NCBI GenBank assembly: GCA_032622095.1
Contig: CP136062.1
Span: 225,202,578 to 225,266,577, forward strand
Length of the DNA: 64,000 nt
DNA from: Siphonodentalium dalli
Taxonomy: Eukaryota; Mollusca; Scaphopoda; Gadilida; Siphonodentaliidae
Direction of reading: 5' to 3'
Part shown: positions 21,290-33,785 of the stretch, one piece after another
Layout: the number at the start of each line of letters is the position of its first letter
Numbering within the stretch: the stretch's first letter is position 1
Notes under the pieces: model-generated
Databases searched by the model: none
What the model saw: the letters and a program-made list of their open reading frames with translations, nothing else
What the model was told of the DNA's origin: nothing
Made by a program: the position numbers and the translations under genes

Positions 21290-21655
21290 TGCATGAAGAT
21301 ATCTTCAAATGACTTGCAGAATAATTGAAGATATCTGCAAATTATAAGAAATGATTGAAACATATCCTCAAATGATTTGAAGATATCTTCAATCACAGTC
21401 ATAGGAATACCTGAATATAACATGAATTAAATGAACTAAACTTTATTCATTTATGTCTATGATTTAGAGATATTTTCAATTCAAAGATTTATTTGCAAAT
21501 CATTTGCAGATATCTATAATTGATTTGAGGATGGATATGTTAGTTATTAAATATTTGAAGATATCTCTAAATATTTGCAGATATCGCTAGTATTGAGGAT
21601 ATGTTCAAATATTTGCAGATATCTTCAAATATTAGAGTTTATGTTAATTTGGCTG
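21290..21655. mobile_element. GATATC-phased element, partial
   Basis: GAAGATATCTTCAAAT and GCAGATATC words recur about every 20 bases or multiples of it. The right end, TTTATGTTAATTTGGCTGGCC, resembles the right end of the 28,596-29,398 element, but no matching left end is visible. I read it as a truncated or diverged relative. Confidence 0.6.
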
Positions 21656-21997
21656 GCCAAATAACATGTGGTTCTGGTCAGGTCGACCGTCAAGTGAGGC
21701 GCCCTGATTCTTTAGTGACCATACACATGTGACATGGGGAGTATCATAGCGGATACAGTGACCAAAATATAGAAGACAATTTAATTACCATGAATGAACC
21801 ATTTTGATACTTAAATGAATCTATTACAATGAAAGGGAATACTATCAATACAAGGGTCGATGAGGGCAATGATAGCGCCCATCTCCCAACCATGGAAGCT
21901 AAAGTAGCACCTAGAGAATACAGCACCAGCAGTTAAAGCATCAGTGACATTAATCAGCTACAGATGATCACGAAGCCAACAACAACAACAACAAGCT
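21656..21997. other. No feature recognised
   Basis: Contains a short AAC trinucleotide run (about 21,978-21,992). The minus-strand frame 21,744-21,926 has no recognisable domain. Confidence 0.4.
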
Positions 21998-21999
21998 AA

Positions 22000-22172
22000 A
22001 GTAAAAATCACAGAAGATGGCATCACTGACTGTTGTGCCACTTTTAGAGATTATCCAGGGGAGTCATAGGCATATAGTTTTGAACCCTATCCATATAACT
22101 GCCCTGGATAATCTCTAAAAGTGGCATTAAACTTTAAAGTCAGTGATTCCAACTTCTGTGGTAAAAATAAAA
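22000..22172. repeat. Hairpin element
   Basis: AATCACAGAAGATGGCATCA and CCACTTTTAGAGATTATCCAGG on the left pair with complements at 22,100-22,165. One arm has an extra TTAAACTTTAAA block. Probably a small MITE; ends not resolved. Confidence 0.6.
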
Positions 22173-22259
22173 TGAAATAAAAGGTCGGTAGACCTCATGT
22201 CCGCCTCTAAGTGTCGGCTTGATACGACCGTTGTTTGCGCATAAAAACCTGTCTTTAGT

Positions 22260-22960
22260 GCTAGTAAACCTACATACCAAATTTAATTTCATTCAGTACA
22301 CATTTACTAAAGTTATCATCCGGAAACCTCAAATTGGCAAAAATTCTAAGTAAACTAAAGTTATCATCCGGAAACCTCAAATTGGCAAAAATTCTAAGTC
22401 AAAAAGGGACATAACTCTGGTATAAATTGGCGGGCGGAACCCGAATTCGAACTTGACCTGTGTTTTGCTGGGAGAAAGACAGATACCAACTTTGGTTCAG
22501 ATCAAATAATCCAAACTGGAGTTATCGGTCGGAAACCAAAAATGTTAACAGACGGTCAAATTCAAAGTCGAAAAAGGGCCGTAACTCATGTAAAAATAAT
22601 TGGACGGAACCCATATTCGAACTTGGCCTGTATCTTTGGTGGGAAATACACATACCAACTTTGGTTCAGATCAAATAACCCAAACTGGAGTTATCGGTCG
22701 GAAACCAAAAATGTTAACAGACGGTCAAATTCTAAGTCGAAAAGGGGGCATAACTCTGGTGAAAATTGGCGGACGGAACCAGAATTCGAACTTGACCTGT
22801 CTTTTCTGCTAGTAAACCCACATACCAAATTTAATTTAATTTGGTTTACTCTAACTAAAGTTATCATCCGGGAACCTCGGACGGACGCACGGACACACGG
22901 ACGCACGCACAGGCTGATTATAATAGTCCTCACGGCGGACAATTACGTGACACTGTATCA
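22260..22960 (-). repeat. Tandem ~170-bp repeats of a dispersed element, with GGACGG tract
   Basis: Units beginning CGGAACC(C/A) recur at 22,435, 22,605 and 22,774 (spacing 169-170 bp), each with ATTCGAACTTG, ACCAACTTTGGTTCAGATCA and GTTATCGGTCGGAAACC. A GGACGGACGCACGGACACAC tract and GCTGATTATAATAGTCCT close it. The complement of that closing sequence opens the repeats at 52,240 and 60,870. Frames across it, such as 22,542-22,964, are repeat artefacts. Confidence 0.8.
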
Positions 22961-23300
22961 CTGATACTATCAGTGTATGGGACAGTACAAAATGGATCCA
23001 AAATCCTACTAGGGATCCCTAGAAATAATGAATAAAAGCTGATGGTTACATACCAGAACTTATTGAAGTTTGTGTTCAGAGAAAATTAAAAATAAGATAA
23101 AGGTTTGAATACGAAAATACTACCAAGTGGAACTTCCACTGGAAGCCAGAACTCTTTTTTTGGTCTTGGATATCAGACATCTCTTCAAAGCGTCCGTCGC
23201 AAACAAAGAAAGACGCCGGTAGAACATCGACCTAATTATTCAATCATATATGTGGTCGACTGGTCGTTCTGGTGGCTTCAATACCACGAACTGTCACACA
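22961..23300. other. No feature recognised
   Basis: Unassigned sequence up to the outer edge of the large inverted repeat. The plus-strand frame 23,105-23,413 crosses that edge and is not supported. Confidence 0.4.
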
Positions 23301-23726
23301 CAAGAAAACTAAGATGCATGCATCAGGTCGGCCGTGAACTATCTACCATAGAATTGTTTTTTATCGATTATACATTTTGGAACACCTGTCTGTATGTATG
23401 TGTGTATGCATGAATGCATGTGTGTATGTGTTATAGACTCTAACACTGCTCGACTGATCCGACTCGGATTTGGTATTTAACGTGTCAACTTGCCCTCGCT
23501 CATAGGCATGTTTCTGGACCTTGACCGATCCGACTAAAAATTTGTGTGTAGGACTACTTCGATCCCGGGAGCAATATGGACGGGTCCAATTTCACGTGGG
23601 ACCATGTTCTCGAACGTGCTGATATAGGCATGTTTCTGGACCAATTGAACAATAGTTTGGCCAGACGCTGTATATACTGGGTACTGTCCAGATGGAGGCG
23701 ATCACCAAAAAAAATCCCTAAATAGC

Positions 23727-23760
23727 CCGAACGAAGTCGAGTACATCAGCTAGTTTAATA
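23727..23760 (+). repeat. Possible Helitron-like 3' terminus
   Basis: AGCCCGAACGAAGTCGAGTAC is followed by a CTAGT end running into AT-rich DNA. Helitrons end in CTRR-type motifs behind a short stem, and GCGAAGCCGGG...CTAGT ends are described in animals. The resemblance is partial. Confidence 0.3.
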
Positions 23761-23799
23761 TATATTTTGGACATTTGTCTGTCTGTTAGCTATGGCCGG

Positions 23800-24245
23800 G
23801 AAAACTGCCGGACAGATTTGACGAAATTTGATACCTAGGGGAAATTATTTCCAGGGAGTATTTTGGACGGGTCAAATCTTGATCCCGACCTGACTTTGAC
23901 ATTCAAAAAGATCAATTCAAGGTCAAATCTGGTAAAACGGAAGTATTTCAACGAAATATAATACCTACTGTTACTTTTGTCCCAGGAGTGTTTCGGGTGG
24001 GTCAAATCATGACCCTGACCTGATCTTTACATTCAAAATTGTCAATTCAAGGTCAAATCGGGTAAAGCCGGGCGGATTTCGACGGGTACTTTTGTCGTGA
24101 CTTTCCGGGGAGTGTTTTGGACGGGTCATTGCAAATCGTGACCCGACATGACGTTCACCTTTAAAATGGTCAATTCAAGGTTAAATCGCGCAATTCTCCG
24201 AAAATCAGAGGGGAACATCCCGGACGAAGTAGGGTCCACCAGCTA
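23800..24245 (+). repeat. Three diverged ~140-bp tandem units
   Basis: Each unit has CGGATTT(G/C)ACGA, GGGAGT(A/G)TTTTGGACGGGTC, GACCTGA and CAATTCAAGGTCAAATC. The end reads CCCGGACGAAGTAGGGTCC followed by CAGCTACTA. A matching inverted unit lies at 34,857-34,932 in the right arm. Confidence 0.7.
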
Positions 24246-26856
24246 CTATTATATATTTCTAGATTTAGTTACAAACTAAATACCTGTATATTGTACAAAG
24301 AAATGTTTGACAAATATATCTGTATCAATATTACCATACGGGTCATTAAAATAGATACGACGAAACAAATTTTGAAGGGTGCATGTATCAGGTAAATTTT
24401 TATATTTCAAATGATGACAGGAGTGCGGAAAGTTGAAGTACCTACGTAATACTGGCTATCCGAATGAAGAGATATACATGTATATAAAAACCAAAATAGA
24501 AGATGACTGCTGGCGACAATGTTTTCCAAAAAAATTCAAAGCATTCGATAGCTCCCATCTATAGTTGTCAGCCCGAAGATCAATATAAAGTGTGGTGACT
24601 ATCAAATGAGGGATATGTATGTATAGTTGCTAAACAATTCAGTCATGCAAAAGAGGATCAAACAGTAAGATACCAAATTCCTGCCTGTGGTAATGTTTTT
24701 TAACGAAATTCTGGAAAATTAGATTACTCTCACCCTGGTTATCCAGAAGATCATTGTGGAATCTGGTGACGATCGGACAAGGGCTGTCGTCTGTAGGATC
24801 AACCAAATTATTTAGCCATAAAAATAGTAAAATTCAAGATCACCGCTGGCAGTGATGTCTTCTCCAATAAAAGCTGGCTGCAGGGTGCGCCAATTGATTC
24901 AAATTCGAAATTTAGCAGGGTGTACTGCTTGTGGCCATCTTTTCCCCGCAAATTTGATAGACTGATGGACAAAACCACTGAATCCGTTGAATCAATATAC
25001 ATGTATACATGGATTAATTTATATGCATTGTTATACACAGTACTGGTATATAAAGGTACTGAAAAATAACAATATTACTAGTATACACAAAATAAACCAT
25101 ATACCATGGCTATGGGTTCTAATATCCGAATATGACAGCTGAGAACTTGGTGTGAATTGAAGAGTGGTGGTGTCTCAAGCATATCTAACCCTCCACGTTA
25201 GAAACATGACATTAAATGTCATAAGTATAATCTAGCTTGAGGACAGAAGTTATCCATAAAACCCCCCTTAATTCAACCAGGTCCTCGCGCGATGTATGGT
25301 CGATCACATGATGATCTAGGGGGGATTAGAATTGTTGTATAAAACAGCACTGCATGTAAATATAAAATAAAATAGTGCTACATCTTATTACATATTATTG
25401 CCATATATAATCAGTGACTATACAGACAGTCTGACAAAATAAAGTTTCAGTGACACTCTATCCGAAGAGGGGAATAATTCCATCTGATACAGTCAATGGA
25501 GCAATTATGAATCTGGAAAGGTGAAATTTCTAAGTAATACTAGATATCGACATGACGCGATAACATATAACGTAAATGCAATATGGCCGCTGGCGACCAT
25601 TTTTTCCTATAAAATTAAAAAAATATTTGATAGCTCTCATCTGATACATCAATATCAAGATAAATATGAAGTTTGGTGATGATCGGATGAGTGAAGTGGA
25701 CTGTGCTAAACGGTTTAGTAATGCTTAAAAAGATTCTTACCTTAATATGTGTATGTTCACTTTATAAACTTCACTGAGTTATCTTTGTCATGTATTGAGT
25801 TTGATATCTTTTGTTAACAGTTTATAAATCATGTATGTCTCATGTTTGTTATTTTAATTTATGTGTTTATTATCATTAAATAAAGTTGCATTCCTTAAAA
25901 AGATTCTTACCTCAATGTTTTATGTTCACTTTATAAACTCCACTGAGTCATCTTTGAATTTGATATCTTTTGTTAACAGTTTATAAATTATGTATGTCTC
26001 GTGTTCATTATTATATTATATACACTTTATAGTGTGTTTCAGAACGAAAAAAAAATGAATAAAATCAACAAATTTGTAAATTTAAAAACAATTCAAACGT
26101 TGTTGTATTCCATGTCCCAGCCCGGACATATACACCAAATTTCAATAATATTCATTGAGAAACAACGGACCAAACGCCATATAACACCCCGTATACATCT
26201 TTTATTCCGAGTTGGCCTTTTATTCCGAGTTGGCACGCGTCGATTGGGGCGAGTTAGCCCTGGGGCGAGTACGCCGATTCCGGCACCTTTTCTATTTGCA
26301 GCAAGTATACGTTTACGCTGGTTTACGCGTAATTTAATTTACAAAGTTCCCCAATTGGTAACGTAAATAGAGCGACCTTATTTGACAGAGAATGCCTCTG
26401 TTATTGATTATAAAGTTGCTATACATTAAAAACGACAAATTCACATGCTCGTTCAAGCGCAGTAGTCTATTTTCCCCATGTTAAAGGACATCCACACATA
26501 CTAAATAACGCTAACCTACTGCCGAATGTTTTACACGACAACTGTTAACATATTTGGGGTGAATTTATCTGACGCGGTATTATTCCTCAAAATAAACAAC
26601 AAAACCATCGTTACTTGGAAATGTAGTTTGGGCTAATATTTACATAAATCCTCCACATCATTTATTCGACACACACGTCAGATGAAAAACACACGTGAAG
26701 TAACCGGCCAAATTGGCCGAAATGACACGAGCTAGAAGTATTCAAATCGTATTATGTACTGAAATAAAAAAAATTATAAATATAGCGTATTGTAGATTCG
26801 AGATGACATGCAGTATCAGGACAAAATCGCGAAAAATGATAGATAGCGTATACATA

Positions 26857-27636
26857 TGGGGCGCCGTTCTTCTATTTATTACCTATTTAGTGATATCACT
26901 AATTCATTTTATGATATCACTAATTCGATTATGTGATATCACTAATTCATTTTGTGATATCACAAATTATTTTGTGATATCACTAAATAATTTAAGATAT
27001 TATAAATTCGAATTCTTGATATCACAAATTGATTTTATGATATCATAAAATCGAATATGTGATATCACAAAATAGTAGCATTTAGTGATATCACTAATTC
27101 TATTTTGTGATATCACATATTCATTTTGTGATATCATAAAATTGAATATGTGATATCACTAATTCATTTTGTGATATCAATAAATAGGAAATGGCATAGC
27201 TTGCCGCGCCATTCTACTATTTATGTAACATTTTGTGATATCATAAAATCGAATTATTTATATCACTAAATGCTTACTATTTTGTGATATCACATATTCA
27301 TTTTGTGATATCACAAATTACCAACATTTTGTGATATCAATAATTCGAATTAGTAATATCACAAAATGAGTTAATTTTAGAACAACTTAATGATTTCTCC
27401 CATTCCACTCATTTTCAGAAAGCCGTGGAATTTGTGATATCATAAAATCGAATATGTGATATCATAAAATAGTTACTATTTTGTGATACCATAAAATTAT
27501 TTTGTGATATCACAAAATCGAATATGTGATATCCCAAAATAATAAGCATTTAGTGATAACACAAAATCGATTTTGTGATATCATAAAATGATTTAGTGAT
27601 ATCTCTATAGGTAATAAATAGAAGAGCGGCGCCCCA
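26857..27636. mobile_element. MITE built of phased GTGATATCAC palindromes
   Basis: The inverted ends are TGGGGCGCCGTTCTTCTATT and its complement with small changes, each flanked by TA (26,855-26,856; 27,637-27,638). Between them, TGATATCAC words recur mostly every 21-22 bases, separated by AAT(T/A)C-rich linkers. A half-size copy of the end (CGCCATTCTACTATTTATG) is inside near 27,210. There is no transposase; frames here are repeat artefacts. Confidence 0.8.
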
Positions 27637-27732
27637 TATATACATACCTTGAATGCATTAGCACTTACGGAATGAACAGAGGCCTAAGATTTCCCGTATT
27701 ACCGAAAGTTGAACTCGAAAATAGCTAGTTAA

Positions 27733-28385
27733 AGGGGTACTGTACACAGGGATAGACAATTTTTTTTATTTACTTCCATTGAAATAACTTTCAAGTTAGA
27801 TTGTGTTCGTGTTATATGAGTTTCGTATAATTCTAATTTACCGAAGAAAATATTGATCTTGGAAACGAATATATTACGATTTCAAAGTACGCGCCATGTT
27901 TTTGACCTTCACCGGAGAATACTCAGGTCGCAGGAAGAACCGGAAGTTCATTGTTCACAGCTTCAATTGATGTCTGCAATCTCTTCCATCGAACAATCTC
28001 ACTCCCTATAAAAATACTTGACGCTTTATGACTCTTGTTTCTTTCTCTTTTTTTTCCGAATCGGTGATAGCGGCCTTTCTTTTGCAGGTAACATGATTGA
28101 TGTTTTGTTTGCAACTCAATAATGTTCGCGAACGGCCGTCGATAAAAGACACGCAACAGATACGATTTCAAGAACGGTAACTCGTACTGGCATAATACTC
28201 CATTGTATGACTCCAGCCATAAATTAATTTATATTAAATAATTCAATTTGACTTTAATGATAACCTGTTAACCGGAACGTTTTCAGTAGACATCGTCGAC
28301 TCAAATTAGTTATTTTAAAATATAATATTGATATTAGATCGCTATTGTCACCGGGAATTTATTGAAATTGGGGTACAGTACCCCT
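27733..28385. mobile_element. TTAA-flanked element with AGGGGTACTGTAC ends
   Basis: The ends are AGGGGTACTGTAC and its complement GTACAGTACCCCT, with TTAA at 27,729-27,732 and 28,386-28,389. At 653 bp it has only an 82-residue minus-strand frame (27,923-28,171) without a recognised domain. A solitary right end of the same family is at 9,478-9,497. TTAA flanks suggest piggyBac-type mobilisation. Confidence 0.75.
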
Positions 28386-28389
28386 TTAA

Positions 28390-28588
28390 GATCGATCACT
28401 GTGGGGGATCTATTCCTCGAAAAGTCATTCCGTCCGAGCAAATGCCGATTCCGTTGTGAGTTATTCCGCTTGTTGACCGAGCAATTTTCAAATTTACCGA
28501 CATGAAAACTTGAAGAAAACAGATGTGAGGTAAGTTTAATAACATATTATGTTATTTGTTAGCTATAGCGCCAACCGGTCGGGGACAT
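28390..28588. other. Spacer of the large inverted repeat, unassigned part
   Basis: Unique-looking sequence between the TTAA element and the second GATATC element. No gene recognised. Confidence 0.4.
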
Positions 28589-28595
28589 GTTACCC

Positions 28596-29398
28596 TATGG
28601 GCAGCCAAATTAACATATACTCAAATATTTGGAGATATCTCTAAATATTTGGAGATATCTCTAAGTATTTGGAGATTTCTCTAATTCATTTGGAGATATC
28701 TTCAAATAAATTGCATATATCTCTAAATCGATTTGGAGAGCTCTTCAATTCATACCGTAACTATTTAGGACACCAAACCATTCGGAGATATCTCTAATTC
28801 ATTCGGAGATATCTCTAATTGATTTGGAGATATCTCTAATTGATTTGGAGATATCTCCAATTATTTGGAGATATCTCCAAATATTTGAAGATCTCTTCAA
28901 ACCATTTAGAGATATCCACAAATGCATTTAAGGAGAAGTGTATTCGATTTATCCACTTACCCATAAATCATTTAGAGATATCTCCAATTCACTTAGATAA
29001 TATCTCCAGTGTATTTAGAGAAGTATTTATTTACAGATATGTCCAATTGTGGATACATGTATGTCGATTGTTCAAAAAGAACTTATCCTCAAATGAATTA
29101 AAGATATCTTCAAATGATTTAGAGATATCTTCAATTAATTTGGAGATATCTCTAATTCATTTAGAGATAAAGTCCAATTCCAGGTTCAATTATGGATATG
29201 TGCTGATTTAGAGATTTCTCCAAATGATTTGGAGATATCTCAAAATATTTAGAGATATCTCCAAATATTTAGAGATATCTCCAAATATTTAGAGATATCT
29301 CCAAATATTTAGAGATATATCCAAATCATTTAGAGATATCTACAAATATTTAGAGATATCTCCAAATATTTTAGTATATGTTAATTTGGTTGCCCATA
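28596..29398. mobile_element. MITE built of phased GGAGATATCTC palindromes
   Basis: The ends are TATGGGCAGCCAAATTAACA and the complement of TATGGGCAACCAAATTAACA. GTTACCC occurs on both sides (28,589-28,595; 29,399-29,405), a 7-bp duplication; if the element is taken one base longer (CTATGGG) it is 5 bp. Inside, GAGATATCTC words repeat about every 20 bases. Length (803 bp) and plan parallel the 26,857-27,636 element although the ends differ. Confidence 0.82.
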
Positions 29399-29405
29399 GT
29401 TACCC

Positions 29406-29980
29406 GATCATTTTGTTGCCAAAAATAAGCCAGCAAAATGTTGAGAACAATGACTTATGTTTTCGCTCCGATTCCCGCCCTGTATGTTCGGTGGTTGTCG
29501 CCCGAGCGATGCTTTTTATATTTCGACTAGAAACATCCAGTTTTCTAGCGATTAACGTCTTTATGGGGTGGCCCTTAGCTTTTGTCTTCAACTTGAATCA
29601 TGACGATGGTATGAATGGGGCATGCAATCAGACTCCTTATATATGCGGTCCATTTTCGGATAATGTTATCAGATGAGTGTTATCGATGTCCTCATTTTTG
29701 ATATAAGCTAGCATGCATCGTTGAACACTTTCGTCAGTGTAATTACCAGTTTCGCGCCGGAAGTCGCACATTTTGCTTTGAAATTGTGATGAGCGACAGC
29801 TAGGTCAGTACGGTGTAGCGGGTGCAGATTTGCCCCCCCCCCCCTCGCCCTGTAATGTTCATACAAGTGGATGTCTTTATTAGCTGCTCTATTCTAATGA
29901 ACATTACAGGAGGGACAACTCTACATGTATCTGCTATGCTCCTCATTATTTCGCCCAATTTGGGCGTTACTCTGATGGCT
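29406..29980. other. Spacer of the large inverted repeat, unassigned part
   Basis: It contains a C-run (about 29,832-29,843) and a short inverted pair CCTGTAATGTTCAT / ATGAACATTACAGG (29,848-29,910). Frames on both strands show no domain. Confidence 0.4.
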
Positions 29981-30876
29981 GTTTCTCATCTGACGTGTGT
30001 GTCAGGATAGAGGAGATGGAGGATTTGTGTAAATGTTAGCCCAAACTACATTTCCAAGTAACGATGGTTTGTTGTTTATTTTGAGGAATCGTACCACATC
30101 AGATGAATTCAGCCCAAATATGTTAACAGTTGCCGTGTAAAACATTTGCAGTAGGTTAGCGTTATTTGTTTTTTTTGCGGATGTCGTTTAACATGGGGAA
30201 AATAGACTACTACGTTTGAACGGCATGTGCATTTGTCGTTTTTTAATTATAACAACATGATAATCAATAACAGAGGCAGTCTCTGTCAAATACAGTCGCT
30301 CTATTTACGATACTAATTGGGGAACTTTCAAATTTAAATTACGCGTAAACTAGCGTAAACGGATACCTGCTGCAAATTATAGAAGGTGCCGGAATCGGCC
30401 TACTCGCCCAGGGCTAACTCGCCCCAATCGACGTGTGCCAACTCGGAATAAAAGGCCGGCTCGGAATAAAAGATGTATACGGGGTGTTATATGGCGTTTG
30501 GTCCGTTGTTTCTCAATGAATATTATTTAAATTTGGTGTATATGTCCGGGCTGGGACATGGAATACAATAACGTTTGAATTGTTTTTAAATTTACAAATG
30601 TGTTGATTTTATTCAACTTTTTCGTTCTGAAACACACTATACTCGTCATGTCGATATCTAGTATTACTTAGAAATTTCAGCTTTCCAGATTCATAATCGC
30701 TCCATTGACTGTAAAAGATGAAATTATCCCCCTCTTCGGATCGAGTGTCACTGAAACTTTATTTTGTTAGACTGCCTGTAGTCACTGATTATATGTGGAA
30801 ATAATCTGTAATAAGATGTAGCACTGTTTTATTTTATATTTACATTTAGTGCTGTTTTGTATACAACAATTCCACC

Positions 30877-32044
30877 CAGGCTTCTCAACGGTACGCAGTA
30901 CTGGTACCGCGTACTCGGGAATTTTTTGCGGTAACGGTGCTGGTGTGCAGATCCGCCGGTACTCGGTACTGTGGTTGCATATATGCACGTTCGTAGATCA
31001 GCAGGCTGTCTGGCAAAATACAGTAGTATCAAGTTTCGCTCTTTAAACTACACGCGATGCACATCGATCGTGATTGTATTCATGGCGTGAGAGGTCGGTC
31101 ACGGAAGGGTGGTTCCTGGTTTTTATGTGTCTATTATAACTCTTCAATGGTTGAATTCCAATTCTTTGAAAGCACGGCCTTGTGATATTGTTTTAATCTT
31201 CAAAGATTATTTTGTGTTGGGAACTTGTGATTGCAACTTATGTTTTTGCCTTTATTTTTGCCCAGTTGTGGCAATTATACAGTTACAATTTCTTATCATG
31301 TATTCACCAACGACCCCACCCACAAGTATGGCCCACACGTTTTGATTAATTACACACACACGTACCCGTTCACATGTCGTATCAGTTTGCATATATAAGG
31401 TAGACCATTTTGAATTTAAATGGGACTCATGGAACCTCCAGTTATATAATAAAATCGGGAACGAATATCCACGAACCGTGCACAGTGTACATGTAATTTG
31501 CTGAATAGACATGATAGTTCATATTTGGTATAGGAACTCGTGGAGAGAAATTGTTGCCTAACTTGACTCATTATTGTTTAGATTTAAAATGGCCGACCGC
31601 GCGACTTTGCAAATACATTTAATCTGATTGAATATTGTGAAGTGAAAACCACCGACGTGTGTCGCGTTACTTTCTATCAGTTTATCACACATAGAAGAAC
31701 AATAAGTTAAAACCACAAAACGTGTGCAACGAATAGTTCTATTTTGGTTGATTGAATTGTCTATGTTGTCATTTGCGCATCACTAAACTCTACGGGAAAG
31801 TTTGTTAGTATATTCCAAAATGGTATCTAATATCCCGAAATAGTTTCTTTATTCTGATATCAAATTATCATTAGTTCATGTTAATAATAGAGTTCGTGGC
31901 TTGTGATTTTCAGCACTTTATTACCTCCAGATATTCCTAGAACTATAAAATGGCTTGCCAGTACCGGTACAGGAACCACGGTACTAGCAAAGTATCGATA
32001 CCGGTACCGGCATGTGTGGTACCGGCGGTACTTTGAGAAGCCCG
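30877..32044. mobile_element. Non-autonomous hAT-like element with 8-bp duplication
   Basis: The ends are CAGGCTTCTCAA and the complement of CGGGCTTCTCAA, close to the CAGxGxTTCTCAA pattern of hAT elements. The 8 bases ATTCCACC flank it exactly (30,869-30,876; 32,045-32,052). The left arm of the large inverted repeat lacks this 1.17-kb segment: there the equivalent sequence runs on from ACAACAATT to CTAGATCATCATGTG. GGTACCGG-rich subterminal sequence is present at both ends. No transposase frame. Confidence 0.9.
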
Positions 32045-33265
32045 ATTCCACCTAGATCATCATGTGATCGACCATACATGGGATGTGATGACCTGGTTGA
32101 ATTAAGAGCGGTTTGATGGATCACTTCTGTCTTCGAGCTAGATTATACTTATGCTATTTAATGGCATGTTTCTAACGTGGAGGAGTAGATATTCTCGAGA
32201 CCCCACTATACTCTTCAATTCACACCAAGTTCTCAGCTGTCATGTTCGGATATTAGAACCCATAGCCATAATATATGGTTTATTTTGTGTATACTAGTAT
32301 AATATAGTTATTTTCAGTACCTTTATATACCAGTAGTGTGGATAACAATGCATATATATATGTGTATATGTATATTGATTCAACGGATTCAGTGGTTTTG
32401 TTCATTAGCCTATCAAATTTGCGGGGGAAACATGGCCACCAGCAGTACACCCTGCCAAATTTCAAATTTGAATCAATTGGCGCACCCTGCAGCCAGAATT
32501 TATTGGAGAACTGTTTCTAATGTGGATATTTTGGGTCACCACTAGATGGGAGCCATATTTTTTTCTCAAAATTTCCTTGTGAAAACATCACTGTCAGCGG
32601 TGATCTTGAGTTTTACTATTTTTATGGCTAAATAATTTGGTTGATCCTACAGACGACATACATTGTCCGATCGTCACCAGATTCCACAATGATCTTCTGG
32701 ATAACCAGGATGAGAGTGATCTATTTTTTTCCGAATTTCGTTAAAAACATGACCACAGACAGCAATTTTGTATCTTACTCTTTGTATGACTGAATTCTTT
32801 TCTTTAGCACCTCTACAGACCACATCCCTCATCTGATAGTCACCAAACTTCATATTGATCTTCGGGGTGACCACTAGAAGGGAGCTATCAACTGATTTGA
32901 ATTTCTTTGGAAAACATGGTCGCCAGCAGCATCTTCTATTTTGCTTTTTATATACATGTCTATCTCTTCGTGCGGATAGCCAGTATTACTTGGGTAGTTC
33001 AACTTTCCACATACCTGTCATCATTTGAAATATAAAAATTTACCTGATACATGTAGTCCAATGAAAATTAACAAGCGTCCATAAATTAAATTTACCTATG
33101 ATCTTATTATTCCTCACAATCACATGCACCCTTCAAAATTTTGTTTCGTCGTATCTAATTTTTAATGACCCCTATGTTAATATTGATACAGATACATTTG
33201 TCAAACATTTCTTTGTACAATATACAGGTATAAAGTTTGTAACTAAATCTAGAAATATATAATAC

Positions 33266-33302
33266 TAGCAGGTTAGCCCGCCACTGGCGGCATTCGTCCC
33301 AT
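33266..33302 (-). repeat. Possible Helitron-like 3' terminus
   Basis: On the minus strand GCCGCCAGTGGCGG forms a short stem followed by GCTAACCTG and a CTAGT end. The same end occurs at 34,684-34,720. Upstream on the minus strand lies the TTTGAGCTCAATCGG tandem region. This is compatible with a Helitron 3' end; no RepHel protein is present. Confidence 0.4.
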
Positions 33303-33593
33303 GGCTTTGTTCGAAAAAGCAATTGCAACAGGTTCCGAGACACTTGTGCTGCATTTTGCAGCAAATTTCGGCAATAGTCAGAAACATGACAATTTTAATT
33401 GAATTTTTTGTTTTTCAATGAGTTAATTATTTTGTTTTTCAATGAGTTAATTGTGCTTTTTTAATTTTTTAATTGAATTTTTTGTTTTTAAATTTTACCC
33501 GATTTTTTTTGGTTTTTCAAGGAGTTAATTGTGCCTTTTTAATTTTTTTTTTCAATTTTACCCGATTTTTTTTTGTTTTCCAATGAACCCGTC

Positions 33594-33785
33594 CATGACA
33601 CTTCCCGTATTTAGCAAGTTTGAGCTCAATCGGTTCGAGTCTATAAAGGACACACACATATATATGACACTTCCCGTAGGTAGCAAGTTTGAGCTCAATC
33701 GGCATTGCCGGAATTTCCCAGTAAATATTTAGCAAGTTTGAGCTCAATCGGTTCGAGTCTATAAAGGACACACTCATATATATTT
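33594..33785 (+). repeat. TTTGAGCTCAATCGG tandem region
   Basis: Three units share AGCAAGTTTGAGCTCAATCG; two also share GTTCGAGTCTATAAAGGACA and two share TGACACTTCCCGTA. A further copy lies at 34,926-34,990. On the minus strand these sit 5' of the Helitron-like ends. Confidence 0.7.

Larger units (their letters stand above)
23301..26690 (+). repeat. Large inverted repeat, left arm (3.4 kb)
   Basis: Its sequence returns as diverged reverse complement at 29,981-35,906. Matched anchors include AAGAAAACTAAGATGCATGC (outer edge), CAAATCCGAGTCGGATC-type sequence, GAAGAGGGGAATAATT, AAATAGTGCTACATCTTATT, CATATACACCAAATTTCAAT and ACACACGTCAGATGA (inner edge). Many substitutions and small indels separate the arms, so the inversion is old. 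The arm includes diverged single copies of the ~162-bp satellite monomer (24,490, 24,837, 25,590). No gene is evident. Confidence 0.88.

Noticed and set aside
33630-33660. GGTTCGAGTCT, resembling a tRNA or SINE B box
   Set aside because: No matching A box upstream and no tRNA fold; it is part of the TTTGAGCTCAATCGG tandem unit.
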